Positions 37,701 through 46,252 of a DNA stretch of 64,000 nt are shown here, in pieces. Below the pieces are notes generated by a model, which saw only the letters and a list, made by a program, of their open reading frames with translations, was not told where the DNA came from and did not search any database. The stretch lies in the NCBI GenBank assembly GCA_021730635.1, contig JAJNNC010000007.1:151100-215099 (forward strand), written 5' to 3'. The first letter of the stretch is position 1, and each line of letters starts with the position of its first letter. The position numbers were made by a program, and so were the translations under genes. The DNA comes from Catalimonadaceae bacterium JC749. GTDB lineage: Bacteria; Bacteroidota; Bacteroidia; Cytophagales; Cyclobacteriaceae.

Positions 37701-37975
37701 ACGCCAATAATGAAACCAGGCCTTCGGATTATTTCCTGCTGAACAATTCCTATTTTAAAATGCGAAACATACAGCTGGGGTATAATTTTCCGTTAGCTGC
37801 CATTGAATCCCTGCGTATGCAACAGTTGCGCCTCTTTGTGATGGGTGAAAACCTGTTCTGGTTCGATAGTCAGGAATTTAAGGGAGCCGATCCTGAAATT
37901 CCCGGAAATGATCCCTGGAATCAAATTCCCATACCTACTTCAGTCACTTTTGGGGTTAATGTTACATTCAACTGA
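34790..37975 (+). CDS. SusC/RagA family TonB-linked outer membrane transporter
   Basis: A 1061-residue outer membrane receptor that imports oligosaccharides with energy from TonB-ExbBD. A signal peptide (about 1-31) is followed by a carboxypeptidase-regulatory-like domain (about 35-110, VSGTVVDVNNEVLPGVNVVVKG split by the family pattern). The TonB box region is EIVVTGYATERK, then the SusC plug (about 125-240, with LQGRVAGLF and DPLYIIDGVP) and the 22-strand barrel to the C-terminus. It leads the six-gene fructan operon, 15 bases before SusD. The product should be fructan oligosaccharides, inferred from the GH32 genes behind it. Confidence 0.95.
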   Translation: MKNQFLHKLRHMSSGFLLMCFLAIFSHSRAQTTTVSGTVVDVNNEVLPGVNVVVKGTSKGTVTDIEGKYSLEALSATDTLLFTSVGYASQELVIGNQSTINISLQEDIQALSEIVVTGYATERKVDVTGAVAVVDLEPVKNTSSGNPMQALQGRVAGLFVEKNGTPTGENSRILIRGANTLGNNDPLYIIDGVPTKQPQIFQSLNPSTIESVQILKDASAASIYGSRASNGVIIVTTKDGATMEGERINVAFNSSVSVQTTGPQRQDMLNAEQRGIALWQGSVNDRTDPAVHSAIYTYDWNNDYDNPVLNGVTVQPFVGGDPNVPAGDTDWQDAAYETGYVISNDLTLTADNENSGLLANVGYIKNTGTLVYTDYERYSARLNANTSAFNKRLRLGVNSLLATSNQTLATTDLGGAPTPFLAITLAPTLPVYTADGEFAGPLGAGYSDRNNPVNMQWLNRWDNFTRTTAFGNVYAEIEPIENLVFRTNYGIDYSNGVNKDIQLAFQEGFLGRSVNSLQRSTGMRLDQVWSNTLRYEFEVGQNRINILGGIEAIWQDFQEFGAFREGFAEQTEDFFTLSAGTGRSTNFGSATGGRLMAQFGKINYAFADKYLASVTIRRDGSSRFGVENQYGIFPAATLGWRIVNESFMQNLTVLSDLKLRAGYGVVGNQDIGDVARFALYEPRYGTLFNNGEGFPGQWLNVGTAYDLAGNDSGGLPSGFVSVQGGNPDLKWETTKEFNAGIDFGFLDDKIIGSLDYFTRETSDILLRPPIASAVGEGKLKWVNGAVVENSGFELMLSYRGTIGNDFSYTVNGNFSRFRDEITELPEEVRTAFPGNSEKTIVGQSQFSFFGYKTDGIFQSQAEVDAHAEQIGAGPGRIRYADLNNDGVINALDQDYLGTSLPGFEYGIRIDAAYKNFDLSLFGSGVGNRIGRDQYTFWNNFLRVRENMGLDVLNAWTPQNPGSDIPMLTLVDANNETRPSDYFLLNNSYFKMRNIQLGYNFPLAAIESLRMQQLRLFVMGENLFWFDSQEFKGADPEIPGNDPWNQIPIPTSVTFGVNVTFN

Positions 37976-37990
37976 TCAACGAAATCTATC

Positions 37991-39721
37991 ATGAAAATAA
38001 AAATAGTATCTATACTTGTGGCCACCAGCCTACTATTGGTGAGTGCATGCGATGACCATCTGGATTTCCAACCGAAAGGAACCTTGACGGAAGACCAGGT
38101 GACTACTGTGGATAATTTAGATGCCCTGGTCACTGCCGCCTATGCAGCCATCGGCAATGACTTCTGGAACCAACCCATCACCAGCATGTGGGCTTATGGA
38201 AGCGTTCGCTCCGATGATGCCTACAAAGGGGGAGGTAGTGTGGACGATGTAGGCGAAATCAATGCTTACGAACAATATAACCTGACCCAACCTACTACAG
38301 GTGGCCTCTTCGTCAACACGTGGGAAAATGCTTTCAGGGCTATTTCCAGAGCTAATTTTGCGCTGCAGTCTTTGAATGATGTTTCTGAATCCGACTTCCC
38401 GAACAAAGCTGTGCGTCAGGGTGAGATGCGCTTTCTCCGAGGGCATATGTACTTCCTGCTGAAAGTGCTTTTTAAGTATGTGCCCTATATTGACGAAACC
38501 ATTTCCGATGAAGAAAGGGCATCGGTGTCGAACCGTGCACTGACCAATGATGAATTATGGAATAAAATTGCCGAGGATTTTCAGTTTGCCATCAACAACC
38601 TGCCACCTACCCAACCGGAGGTAGGTCGCGCCAATCAATTGGCTGCCAAAGCCTATCTGGCTAAAACCAGACTCTATCAGGCTTATGAGCAGGATGAAAA
38701 CCACAATGTAACCAATATCAATACCCAGCGCTTAGAGGAAGTAGTGAGCCTCACTAATGATGTCATTACTTCAGGAATGTATGGCTTACAACCAGACTTC
38801 GCCGAGAATTTCTTATATGGGTATGACAACGGTCCTGAATCTGTATTTGCCGTACAGCATTCTATTGACGACGGTACCGCCATCGGAAGGCTGAGTATGT
38901 CAACCAGTCTGAACTACAGCCTGGCGCCCCAGTATGGTTGCTGCTGGTTTCATATTCCCAGCCATAACATGGTCAATGCCTTCAAAACCAATGAAGATGG
39001 TTTGCCTATGTTCGATACCTTTAACGACGTAGCGTTAACCGATGCGGACCTGGTGCCAGGTGGAGCGCAGGTTGATCCCCGGTTGGACCATACAGTAGGT
39101 ATTCAGGGACACCCGTTTAAATACCAGCCCAATGTGCTGTATGACCACAGCTGGGAACGTGTACCAGCCTTGTATGGAGGGTTCGGCAATATGAAAGAAC
39201 AGCAGGCTGCCGATTGTCCTTGTTTCAAGAAGATAGGCCCTTTTTATGGCTCCTCTGTGAATATTATCATCATCCGGTATGCGGATGTACTGCTCTGGCA
39301 AGCCGAAGCGCTTATCGAGCTGGGCAGGCACAACGAAGCCCTGCCGCTCATCAACCAGCTCAGAACCAGGGCAAAGAACAGCACAGGAAGAACCCGCTTT
39401 GCCGATGGCAGCACTCCTTCCAACTATCATATTGAAGAATATGTTCCTGGTGTCAACATTGACTGGACCCAGGAAAACGCCTGGAAAGCCATGCAATGGG
39501 AGCGCCGGCTGGAATTTGCCACGGAAAGCCCACGGTTTTTCGATCTGGTGCGTTGGGGCATTGCAGCAGAAACCCTAAACGACTATCTTGAGGTGGAAAA
39601 AACCAGGAAAGAGTTTCTTAACAATGCTTTCTTCACCAAAGGACGGGATGAGTATTTTCCTATCCCTCAAAGAGAAATAGACTTTACCAAAGGTCTGTAT
39701 GAGCAGAATCCTGGTTATTAG
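37991..39721 (+). CDS. SusD/RagB family surface glycan-binding lipoprotein
   Basis: A 576-residue lipoprotein with a lipobox ending at Cys20 (LVSAC). It forms the lid of the SusC transporter and captures glycan on the cell surface. The SusD pattern is visible: an N-terminal TPR-like helical part (LDFQPKGTLTEDQ, YAAIGNDFW, FLRGHMYFLLKVLF, NQLAAKAYLAKTRLY) and the conserved C-terminal region (IIRYADVLLWQAEALIELG, QWERRLEFATESPRFFDLVRWG, YFPIPQREIDF). It is translated 15 bases after SusC and 61 bases before the first GH32 gene. No SusE/SusF-like protein follows, so it may be the only dedicated glycan-binding protein of the locus. Confidence 0.95.
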   Translation: MKIKIVSILVATSLLLVSACDDHLDFQPKGTLTEDQVTTVDNLDALVTAAYAAIGNDFWNQPITSMWAYGSVRSDDAYKGGGSVDDVGEINAYEQYNLTQPTTGGLFVNTWENAFRAISRANFALQSLNDVSESDFPNKAVRQGEMRFLRGHMYFLLKVLFKYVPYIDETISDEERASVSNRALTNDELWNKIAEDFQFAINNLPPTQPEVGRANQLAAKAYLAKTRLYQAYEQDENHNVTNINTQRLEEVVSLTNDVITSGMYGLQPDFAENFLYGYDNGPESVFAVQHSIDDGTAIGRLSMSTSLNYSLAPQYGCCWFHIPSHNMVNAFKTNEDGLPMFDTFNDVALTDADLVPGGAQVDPRLDHTVGIQGHPFKYQPNVLYDHSWERVPALYGGFGNMKEQQAADCPCFKKIGPFYGSSVNIIIIRYADVLLWQAEALIELGRHNEALPLINQLRTRAKNSTGRTRFADGSTPSNYHIEEYVPGVNIDWTQENAWKAMQWERRLEFATESPRFFDLVRWGIAAETLNDYLEVEKTRKEFLNNAFFTKGRDEYFPIPQREIDFTKGLYEQNPGY

Positions 39722-39782
39722 ATAAGATGACTACCCACAGTGAATGGTCATTCACACTGGCCATTCACCTAACTACTGTACA

Positions 39783-41507
39783 ATGAAAAACCTAACGCTT
39801 ACGCTCATCGCCAGCCTTGTGGCACTTTCTGTCTTCTGTCAGACAGCCAACAGACAAATCGACATCAAAAAAGGGCAACAATATCTGAATTTCCCGGTCA
39901 CCCAGTCTAACGACCTTGTCAAAACCCGGATCATTCATGAGGGAAAAGTGCTGGATGAGTTTACCCTTAAGCTAGCCGACGGAAGCCCCGATTTCTGGAC
40001 ATTCTTTGATGTCTCTGCCTATCAGGGAAAAACAATTACCCTTGAAATGGAAACTTCTGAAACCCCTCCTCAAGGGTGGAATCAGATTTTTGCCGATGCC
40101 AGTTTTCCCGGTCAGGATAGTATCTACCAGGAAGCGTTGCGGCCACAGGTACATTTCTCCTCACGCAGAGGGTGGCACAATGACCCAAATGGACTGATCT
40201 ATTATAATGGTGAATACCATCTGTTTTACCAGCACAATCCTTATGGATGGAACTGGGGCAATATGCACTGGGGGCATGCGGTGAGCAAAGACCTGTTGCA
40301 CTGGAAAGAACTGCCGGATGCCCTGTATACTCCTAACCATGAGGATATGGCCTTTTCAGGCTCAGCCGTAGTCGATACGAAAAATACTTCGGGTTTCAGA
40401 AAGAATGGTATTGATCCGCTGATAGCCGTGTATACCAGCACAGGCCGGGGCGAATGCCTGGCTTTGAGCTATGACAATGGCAGAACCTTCGAGGATTATG
40501 AAGGTAATCCGGTTGTCAAGCACAAAGGCCGTGACCCTAAAGTTTTTTGGCACGAGCCAGCCCAACACTGGGTGATGGTGGTATACGATGAGTCAGAAAC
40601 AGAGAAAATGAGCCTGGGGCAGCAGGCCATGACCAGGCGGCACGTCATTTATACATCCTCCGATTTGAAAAACTGGACATACCAGTCTGAAATTCCTGAT
40701 TTTTTTGAATGTCCGGAGCTGTTTGAAATAAAAGTAGAAGGAGAGCCTGAGCAAACCAAATGGGTTGTGTATGGTGCCAATGGCAAGTATAGGGTTGGGG
40801 ATTTTGACGGAAAGCGGTTTACGCCGGAACAAAACTTTAAAACTTACGACTATGGTGGTGCTTTCTACGCTTCCCAAATGTATAATAACATCCCTGAACA
40901 GGACGGCAGACTTATTCAGCTTGGATGGGGACGAGGCATTGACCTGGAAGGTATGCCTTTTAACCAATGCATGACTTTTCCTACACAACTCACACTGAAA
41001 CCTACTTCCGATGGCCTGCAGCTTTGCCCGAAACCCGTGGAAGAAATTCGCACCTTATACAAAAAGAGTCATTCTTTTGAAAACAAAATTGTGAAGGCAG
41101 ATAGTACGTTTACCGTCCCTGTAAAAGGAGATGTGCTCCATATTGTTGCTGAATTTGAGAGAGGCGACGCCAACCTGTTTGGCATCAATATCAATGGTTG
41201 TAAACTGGCCTTTGACAATCTCTTTGGAGACTTCTTGTGTGCGGTAGGAGAATCAGGCTTGCGCGATCCCCAGTCCAGAAAGGCTAGCTATCTGTTTCCG
41301 CAACACAATACCATAGAAGTTATTGTTGATAAAGCCATCATGGAAGTTTTTGTCAACGACGGTGAACTTTACTATGTGATCCCGCTGAATTCAGCGGAAG
41401 CCGACCAAAAAATCGAGGTCTTCTCTCAGGGAGAACCCGATCATAAAACTATTCTTAAGAAACTGGAAGTGCACGAGCTTAACTCTGTCTGGACAGAACA
41501 ACTGTAG
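39783..41507 (+). CDS. glycoside hydrolase family 32 fructanase with N-terminal DUF4980-like domain
   Basis: Hydrolyses beta-fructosidic bonds in levan, inulin or sucrose. The start was placed at the ATG at 39783 because MKNLTLTLIASLVALSVF is a good signal peptide; 13 further codons upstream are open but add only polar residues. A beta domain (about 22-100) resembles DUF4980 found in Bacteroides GH32 enzymes. The five-bladed catalytic domain starts near 120 with WHNDPNG (nucleophile Asp134), followed by RDPKVFWHE and the acid/base Glu in FECPELFE. A C-terminal beta-sandwich follows. The cysteine near the signal end is not in a good lipobox, so it is probably periplasmic or secreted. Confidence 0.93.
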   Translation: MKNLTLTLIASLVALSVFCQTANRQIDIKKGQQYLNFPVTQSNDLVKTRIIHEGKVLDEFTLKLADGSPDFWTFFDVSAYQGKTITLEMETSETPPQGWNQIFADASFPGQDSIYQEALRPQVHFSSRRGWHNDPNGLIYYNGEYHLFYQHNPYGWNWGNMHWGHAVSKDLLHWKELPDALYTPNHEDMAFSGSAVVDTKNTSGFRKNGIDPLIAVYTSTGRGECLALSYDNGRTFEDYEGNPVVKHKGRDPKVFWHEPAQHWVMVVYDESETEKMSLGQQAMTRRHVIYTSSDLKNWTYQSEIPDFFECPELFEIKVEGEPEQTKWVVYGANGKYRVGDFDGKRFTPEQNFKTYDYGGAFYASQMYNNIPEQDGRLIQLGWGRGIDLEGMPFNQCMTFPTQLTLKPTSDGLQLCPKPVEEIRTLYKKSHSFENKIVKADSTFTVPVKGDVLHIVAEFERGDANLFGININGCKLAFDNLFGDFLCAVGESGLRDPQSRKASYLFPQHNTIEVIVDKAIMEVFVNDGELYYVIPLNSAEADQKIEVFSQGEPDHKTILKKLEVHELNSVWTEQL

Positions 41508-41528
41508 GCACATCCATAACTTTACCAA

Positions 41529-43145
41529 ATGATGAGAACATACTTGTTATTCCTGTTTTATGCTTTATTATGCATGGCCTGTAGCTATAGCCAGGATAAT
41601 AAAGCTTCCGATCCGGTGGCAGATACGCAAGCGGAGAAAGATTTCCAGGAGCCACACCGCCCACAGTTTCATTTTACCCCGCCCAGCATGTGGATGAATG
41701 ATCCCAACGGAATGGTCTATCTGAATGGAGAATACCATCTCTTTTATCAGCATTATCCGGATAGCACCGTATGGGGCCCCATGCACTGGGGGCATGCCGT
41801 GAGCAAAGACCTGATTCACTGGGAACATTTACCCATTGCCCTGTATCCCGATAGTTTAGGATATATCTTTTCAGGCAGTGCGGTAGCGGATGTAAACAAT
41901 ACGTCGGGGCTGGGCACCCAGGAAAATCCTCCTTTGGTGGCTATCTATACCTATCATGATGCCCAGGGAGCAAAAGCCGGACGAAATGATTATCAGACAC
42001 AAGGCATTGCCTTCAGTGTGGATCATGGCAGAAGCTGGGAGAAATACACCGAAAACCCGGTACTGAAGAACCCAGGTATCCAAGATTTTCGCGATCCTAA
42101 AGTCTTCTGGCATGAAGATTCCAAACAATGGGTAATGATCCTCGCTGTGGCGGATCATGTAGAACTGTATGGCGCTCCCGATCTGAAACAGTGGCGTAAA
42201 CTCAGTGAGTTTGGGAAGAACCATGGCGCCCATGGGGGTGTATGGGAATGTCCGGATCTGTTCCCCATGAAAGTAGAGGGGCAGGATACAGAAAAATGGG
42301 TGATGCTGTTAAGTATCAATCCCGGTGGCCTGCACGGCGGGTCCGCTACCCAGTATTTTATTGGTGACTTCGACGGAAAGACGTTTACCACCGATCAGCC
42401 AGCTGATTCCACCCTTTGGATAGATTATGGGAAAGATAACTATGCCGGTGTTACCTGGTCCAATGTGCCTGACAACGACGGAAGAAGAATTTTTATGGGC
42501 TGGATGAGCAACTGGCAATATGCCAATGTAGTGCCTACCTCACCCTGGCGCAGTGCCATGACCATCCCCCGGGTACTGACGCTCGGGGAAACAGCGCAGG
42601 GACTCCGGGTGTTCTCTCAACCTGTGAAAGAGCTGGAAGTGATCCGAGGAGAGACGACGGAACTGAAGAAGCAAGACATATCAGAAAGCATCAACATCAC
42701 CGAACAGCTATCTTTTCCGGTGACTACCTCAGAACTGGTCCTGACCTTTGAGGGTATCAACAGTAGCCAGGATTTTGGTGTTGAATTTTCCAATGCCCAA
42801 GGGCAAAAACTAAGGATAGGCTATCAGCATGGTGAACAGAAATTTTATGTAGACCGGTCAGCGGCAGGCAAACAGGATTTCTCTGCTGATTTTGCTGGAA
42901 TACACACAGCGCCCCGTATGGTGTCTTCCAATACGGTAAAAATGCATATATTGACGGACGTAGCCTCTGTAGAGTTATTTGCGGATGATGGATCGGTAGT
43001 TATCACAGATATCTTCTTCCCGGAAGAGGATTTCAACCAACTTACCTTGTACAGTGAAGGGGGAGCTGTACAGTTGGCTTCCGGCTCTGTGACCGCCTTA
43101 CAGTCTATTTGGAAAGAAACTGGTACCGTTCAAAATGATAAATAA
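41529..43145 (+). CDS. glycoside hydrolase family 32 fructanase, probable lipoprotein
   Basis: A second GH32 enzyme, 538 residues, without the extra N-terminal domain of its neighbour. A short hydrophobic leader ends at Cys18 (LLCMACSYSQ). This is an imperfect lipobox, so membrane anchoring is likely but not certain. Catalytic landmarks are WMNDPNG (Asp58), DFRDPKVFWHED and WECPDLFPM with the acid/base Glu; a GH32 C-terminal sandwich follows (about 385-530). The two GH32 genes share blocks such as HWGHAVSKDL, but they differ elsewhere and are not a recent duplication. One may act outside and one in the periplasm, or one on levan and the other on inulin; sequence alone does not decide. Confidence 0.93.
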   Translation: MMRTYLLFLFYALLCMACSYSQDNKASDPVADTQAEKDFQEPHRPQFHFTPPSMWMNDPNGMVYLNGEYHLFYQHYPDSTVWGPMHWGHAVSKDLIHWEHLPIALYPDSLGYIFSGSAVADVNNTSGLGTQENPPLVAIYTYHDAQGAKAGRNDYQTQGIAFSVDHGRSWEKYTENPVLKNPGIQDFRDPKVFWHEDSKQWVMILAVADHVELYGAPDLKQWRKLSEFGKNHGAHGGVWECPDLFPMKVEGQDTEKWVMLLSINPGGLHGGSATQYFIGDFDGKTFTTDQPADSTLWIDYGKDNYAGVTWSNVPDNDGRRIFMGWMSNWQYANVVPTSPWRSAMTIPRVLTLGETAQGLRVFSQPVKELEVIRGETTELKKQDISESINITEQLSFPVTTSELVLTFEGINSSQDFGVEFSNAQGQKLRIGYQHGEQKFYVDRSAAGKQDFSADFAGIHTAPRMVSSNTVKMHILTDVASVELFADDGSVVITDIFFPEEDFNQLTLYSEGGAVQLASGSVTALQSIWKETGTVQNDK

Positions 43146-43149
43146 GCCT

Positions 43150-44049
43150 ATGAAAGTTTTGTCTTTCGGAGAAATATTATGGGACATCATTGAGGGAAAA
43201 AAATACCTGGGGGGCGCTCCCTTCAATTTTTCCGCACATATCTCACAGTGTGGGGCAGAGGCTTTTATCGTTTCAAGGTTAGGAAAAGATACGCTGGGAA
43301 AGAAAGCTCATCAGGAAGTCATCAAATGGAAAGTAGACCCTTCCTTTATCCAATGGGATGAGACCTATCCTACCGGTACGGTGGATGTCTCCTTGCAGGA
43401 AGGGCAACCCACTTATAGGATCAACACCCAGGTAGCCTATGATTTTATAGCAGCGGAAGAACTCCACGAAAAAATAAAGATACATGATTTCGATATCTTC
43501 TATTTCGGGACACTGGCCCAACGTAACCCCGTTTCCGCCAGGGCGCTTCAAAAAATTATGCAGGACTATACCTTCAAGCACGTATTCTGTGATTTGAACC
43601 TGCGGGAAGGACACTATACAAAAGAAACCATTGAAAACTCATTGAAACTTTGCAGTATCCTGAAACTGAATCATGAGGAAGTACAGGTTTTATCTTCTCT
43701 CTTTTACCGGGAGCCTCTCAGCGAACAGCTTTTTGCCCAAAAGATCGCCCAGGATTATCATCAGAAAATTATTATCATCACCGCAGGAGCGGAAGGATGC
43801 TATGTGTATTATCAGGGCGAGCTGCACAAAATAGGTGCTCAAAAGGTCAAAGTGAAGGATGCGGTAGGCGCAGGAGATTCTTTCAGTGCTGCTTTTCTTT
43901 TCAAATATCTGAGAAATGCGGATCCGGTGGAAGCCGGCAAAGCTGCTAACCGGGTAGGAGGTTTTGTTGCTTCCTCCCGGGGCGCTATTCCGAGTTATTC
44001 CAATGAAATTAGAGAACTATTAGGTATTTCAAAAACACATGAAAGGTAA
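43150..44049 (+). CDS. PfkB-family fructokinase
   Basis: Phosphorylates fructose released by the GH32 enzymes to fructose 6-phosphate. About 299 residues from the ATG at 43150, four bases after the GH32 stop. An earlier ATG at 43135 overlaps the GH32 end and adds MINKP. MKVLSFGEILWDIIEG is the usual start. The N-terminal PfkB signature GGAPFNFSAH and the C-terminal DAVGAGDSFSAAFLF, with the catalytic Asp in GAGD, are both present. The gene overlaps the next one (sugar porter) by 11 bases, suggesting coupled translation. Confidence 0.94.
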   Translation: MKVLSFGEILWDIIEGKKYLGGAPFNFSAHISQCGAEAFIVSRLGKDTLGKKAHQEVIKWKVDPSFIQWDETYPTGTVDVSLQEGQPTYRINTQVAYDFIAAEELHEKIKIHDFDIFYFGTLAQRNPVSARALQKIMQDYTFKHVFCDLNLREGHYTKETIENSLKLCSILKLNHEEVQVLSSLFYREPLSEQLFAQKIAQDYHQKIIIITAGAEGCYVYYQGELHKIGAQKVKVKDAVGAGDSFSAAFLFKYLRNADPVEAGKAANRVGGFVASSRGAIPSYSNEIRELLGISKTHER

Positions 44050-45394
44050 ATCATTTCTTTTTCTCAGTTCTATCGTAGCCGCACTGGGGGGGTTTTTATT
44101 CGGGTTTGATACAGCGGTGATCTCGGGAGCCGAACAGGCTATTCAGGTGCTTTGGCAACTCGACGATGTGAGCCATGGACTGGCCGTGGCTATTGCCCTG
44201 TATGGTACGGTCATTGGTGCCCTGCTGGGCGGGATTCCTGCCGACAGATATGGCCGGAAAGTAACCCTGTTTTGGGTAGGCGTACTATACCTGGTATCGG
44301 CCCTGGGTTCTGCCCTGGCTCCGGAAATATATTCTTTCATGTTTTTCCGCTTCATCGGCGGTTTGGGAGTAGGCGCTTCTTCCGTAGCAGCGCCTATGTA
44401 TATTTCTGAAATCTCTCCTGCCCATATGCGGGGGCGACTGGTCGCCCTGTTCCAGTTCAATGTCGTACTTGGCATTGTCATCGCTTATATCTCCAATTAC
44501 CTGCTGGCAGACATCGGGGAAAATGCCTGGCGCTGGATGCTGGGCGTAGAAGCCATTCCTGCTCTGATTTATTCTGCCATGGTGCTCATGGTGCCCCAAA
44601 GTCCCCGTTGGCTGATTGTGAAAAGAGATGATGTAGAAAAGGCCAGAGCGATATTAATGAAAATAGACCCCACGACCGTAGAAGAAGCCATTGTCGCCAT
44701 ACAGGAATCTCATCAGCGCAAAGCTGATGTTTCTAAATCCCGTTTCTTTTCTGCAAAATATAAATTTCCCATCATGCTGGCTGTTTTGTTTGCCTTCTTC
44801 AACCAGATGGCCGGTATCAATGCGATCATTTATTATGCTCCCCGTATCTTTGCCATGACAGGGGTGGGCGCCGACGCAGCATTGATATCTACTGCTGGGA
44901 TAGGTCTGATCAATTTGATCTTTACCATGGTGGGTATTACCCTGATCGATAAATTTGGTCGGCGAACTTTGATGTTTATAGGATCTGTGGGCCTGATTGC
45001 CACCCTAAGTTTGGTATCCAGGGCTTTTTTCCTGGAATCTTTTGGAGGCGTGCCGGTTTTTCTTTTCGTTTATATTGCTTTCTTCGCACTTTCACAGGGG
45101 GCTGTCATCTGGGTATTTATTTCTGAAATCTTTCCCAACGAAGTGCGGGCCTACGGACAGTCGCTGGGTAGCTTTACCCACTGGATCATGGCCGCTGTGG
45201 TAGCCAATGTATTTCCCTATTTTGCCAATACGCTGGGGGGTGGACTGGTCTTTCTCTTTTTTGGCCTGATGATGGTACTCCAACTGCTATTTGTATGGAA
45301 GATGATGCCGGAAACCAAAGGCAAATCCTTGGAAGATATAGAGAAAGAAATGGAAGGTATTGAGCCTTTACCCAAACCGGTCAACCTGCCTTGA
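44039..45394 (+). CDS. MFS sugar porter, probable fructose:proton symporter
   Basis: An inner-membrane transporter of 451 residues with twelve segments. Sugar porter signatures are GGFLFGFDTAVISGAE near residue 17, DRYGRK near 65, GGLGVGASSVAAPMYISE near 105, PQSPRWL near 185 and PETKGKSLEDIE near 425. It should bring fructose from the periplasm into the cytoplasm for the kinase encoded just before it; the reading frames overlap by 11 bases. It closes the fructan operon; no clear hairpin terminator was seen in the 120 bases behind it. Confidence 0.94.
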   Translation: MKGKSFLFLSSIVAALGGFLFGFDTAVISGAEQAIQVLWQLDDVSHGLAVAIALYGTVIGALLGGIPADRYGRKVTLFWVGVLYLVSALGSALAPEIYSFMFFRFIGGLGVGASSVAAPMYISEISPAHMRGRLVALFQFNVVLGIVIAYISNYLLADIGENAWRWMLGVEAIPALIYSAMVLMVPQSPRWLIVKRDDVEKARAILMKIDPTTVEEAIVAIQESHQRKADVSKSRFFSAKYKFPIMLAVLFAFFNQMAGINAIIYYAPRIFAMTGVGADAALISTAGIGLINLIFTMVGITLIDKFGRRTLMFIGSVGLIATLSLVSRAFFLESFGGVPVFLFVYIAFFALSQGAVIWVFISEIFPNEVRAYGQSLGSFTHWIMAAVVANVFPYFANTLGGGLVFLFFGLMMVLQLLFVWKMMPETKGKSLEDIEKEMEGIEPLPKPVNLP

Positions 45395-45475
45395 GGACTG
45401 CATTTTTTCTGTATACATTTTTCTGCTGCGATTTTTCATAAAACTTTTTTTCTCTCAGCAACGTTATTGAAGTCG

Positions 45476-45494
45476 TATAATAGTAATACTATCA
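45476..45494. promoter_or_regulatory. candidate TetR operator upstream of the export regulator
   Basis: TATAATAGTAATACTATCA contains the perfect palindrome ATAGTA-A-TACTAT (45480-45492). It lies 21 bases before the TetR start. Eighteen of its 19 bases recur in front of the downstream ABC gene. Confidence 0.78.
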
Positions 45495-45514
45495 AATTGT
45501 AAAGTATTATAATC

Positions 45515-46195
45515 ATGGCTTCACTTCAGCTGATATTAAATGAGAAATTGTATCTCAGAGATCCGCAGGAAACGGCATTAGGCAGAAAAATCATACAGGA
45601 AAGCATTGAAATGATAGATGTGTTGGGATTTGAGGGTTTTACGTTCAAGAAGTTGGCTCAACGCATCAATTCTACAGAAGCTTCGGTCTACCGCTATTTT
45701 GAAAACAAGCATAAATTGCTTGTTTACCTGATTGCCTGGTATTGGAACTGGCTGGAATACAAAATAGAATACAGCACACAAAATATTACAGATCCCTGTC
45801 AGAAATTAGACATAGCCATCCGGATTCTGGCTGCCAAGAAAGAATATGATCCTTCCTTTCCGTATATCAATGAAGAAGCGCTTTCCAGGATTGTTATTGC
45901 TGAATCTGATAAAACGTATCTAACCAAACAGGTGGATGAGGACAACAAGGAAGGGCTTTTCAAAGGGTTTAAATCTTTATGTAGAAGAATTGCCGGATAT
46001 GTCAAAGAGATTAACAGTGAATATGAATTCTCTCACAGTCTGGTCAGCACCATGCTACAGGCAGCGCATCAGCAGCTTTTTTTTGCAGCCCATTTGCCCT
46101 CTTTGACAGAACTTTCTAAAGAGGACCGGAATATGTATGACCTGAACACCAGATTCTTAAAGTCCATGATTTTTAACAATATAGTTAAGACTTAA
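45515..46195 (+). CDS. TetR/AcrR family regulator of the adjacent export operon
   Basis: A 226-residue regulator. The DNA-binding part (about 22-70) reads GRKIIQESIEMIDVLGFEGF then STEASVYRYFENKHKL, the normal TetR helix-turn-helix. The C-terminal part is a helical ligand domain of no named subfamily. It precedes the ABC/HlyD/TolC genes by 57 bases on the same strand. Nearly identical palindromic sites lie in front of both its own gene and the ABC gene, so it most likely represses itself and the exporter. The ligand is unknown; TetR regulators of exporters usually bind the exported compound or a signal for it. Confidence 0.9.
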   Translation: MASLQLILNEKLYLRDPQETALGRKIIQESIEMIDVLGFEGFTFKKLAQRINSTEASVYRYFENKHKLLVYLIAWYWNWLEYKIEYSTQNITDPCQKLDIAIRILAAKKEYDPSFPYINEEALSRIVIAESDKTYLTKQVDEDNKEGLFKGFKSLCRRIAGYVKEINSEYEFSHSLVSTMLQAAHQQLFFAAHLPSLTELSKEDRNMYDLNTRFLKSMIFNNIVKT

Positions 46196-46232
46196 ATTTT
46201 TTTTTGCCCATGATGCAAGTGTTTCTACTACT

Positions 46233-46251
46233 TATAATAGCAATACTATCA
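46233..46251. promoter_or_regulatory. candidate TetR operator at the start of the ABC exporter gene
   Basis: TATAATAGCAATACTATCA, the same 19-base site as at 45476-45494 with one change (T to C), which leaves the palindrome with one mismatch. It ends one base before the ATG of the ABC gene, so bound repressor would cover the translation start region. Confidence 0.78.
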
Positions 46252-46252
46252 T

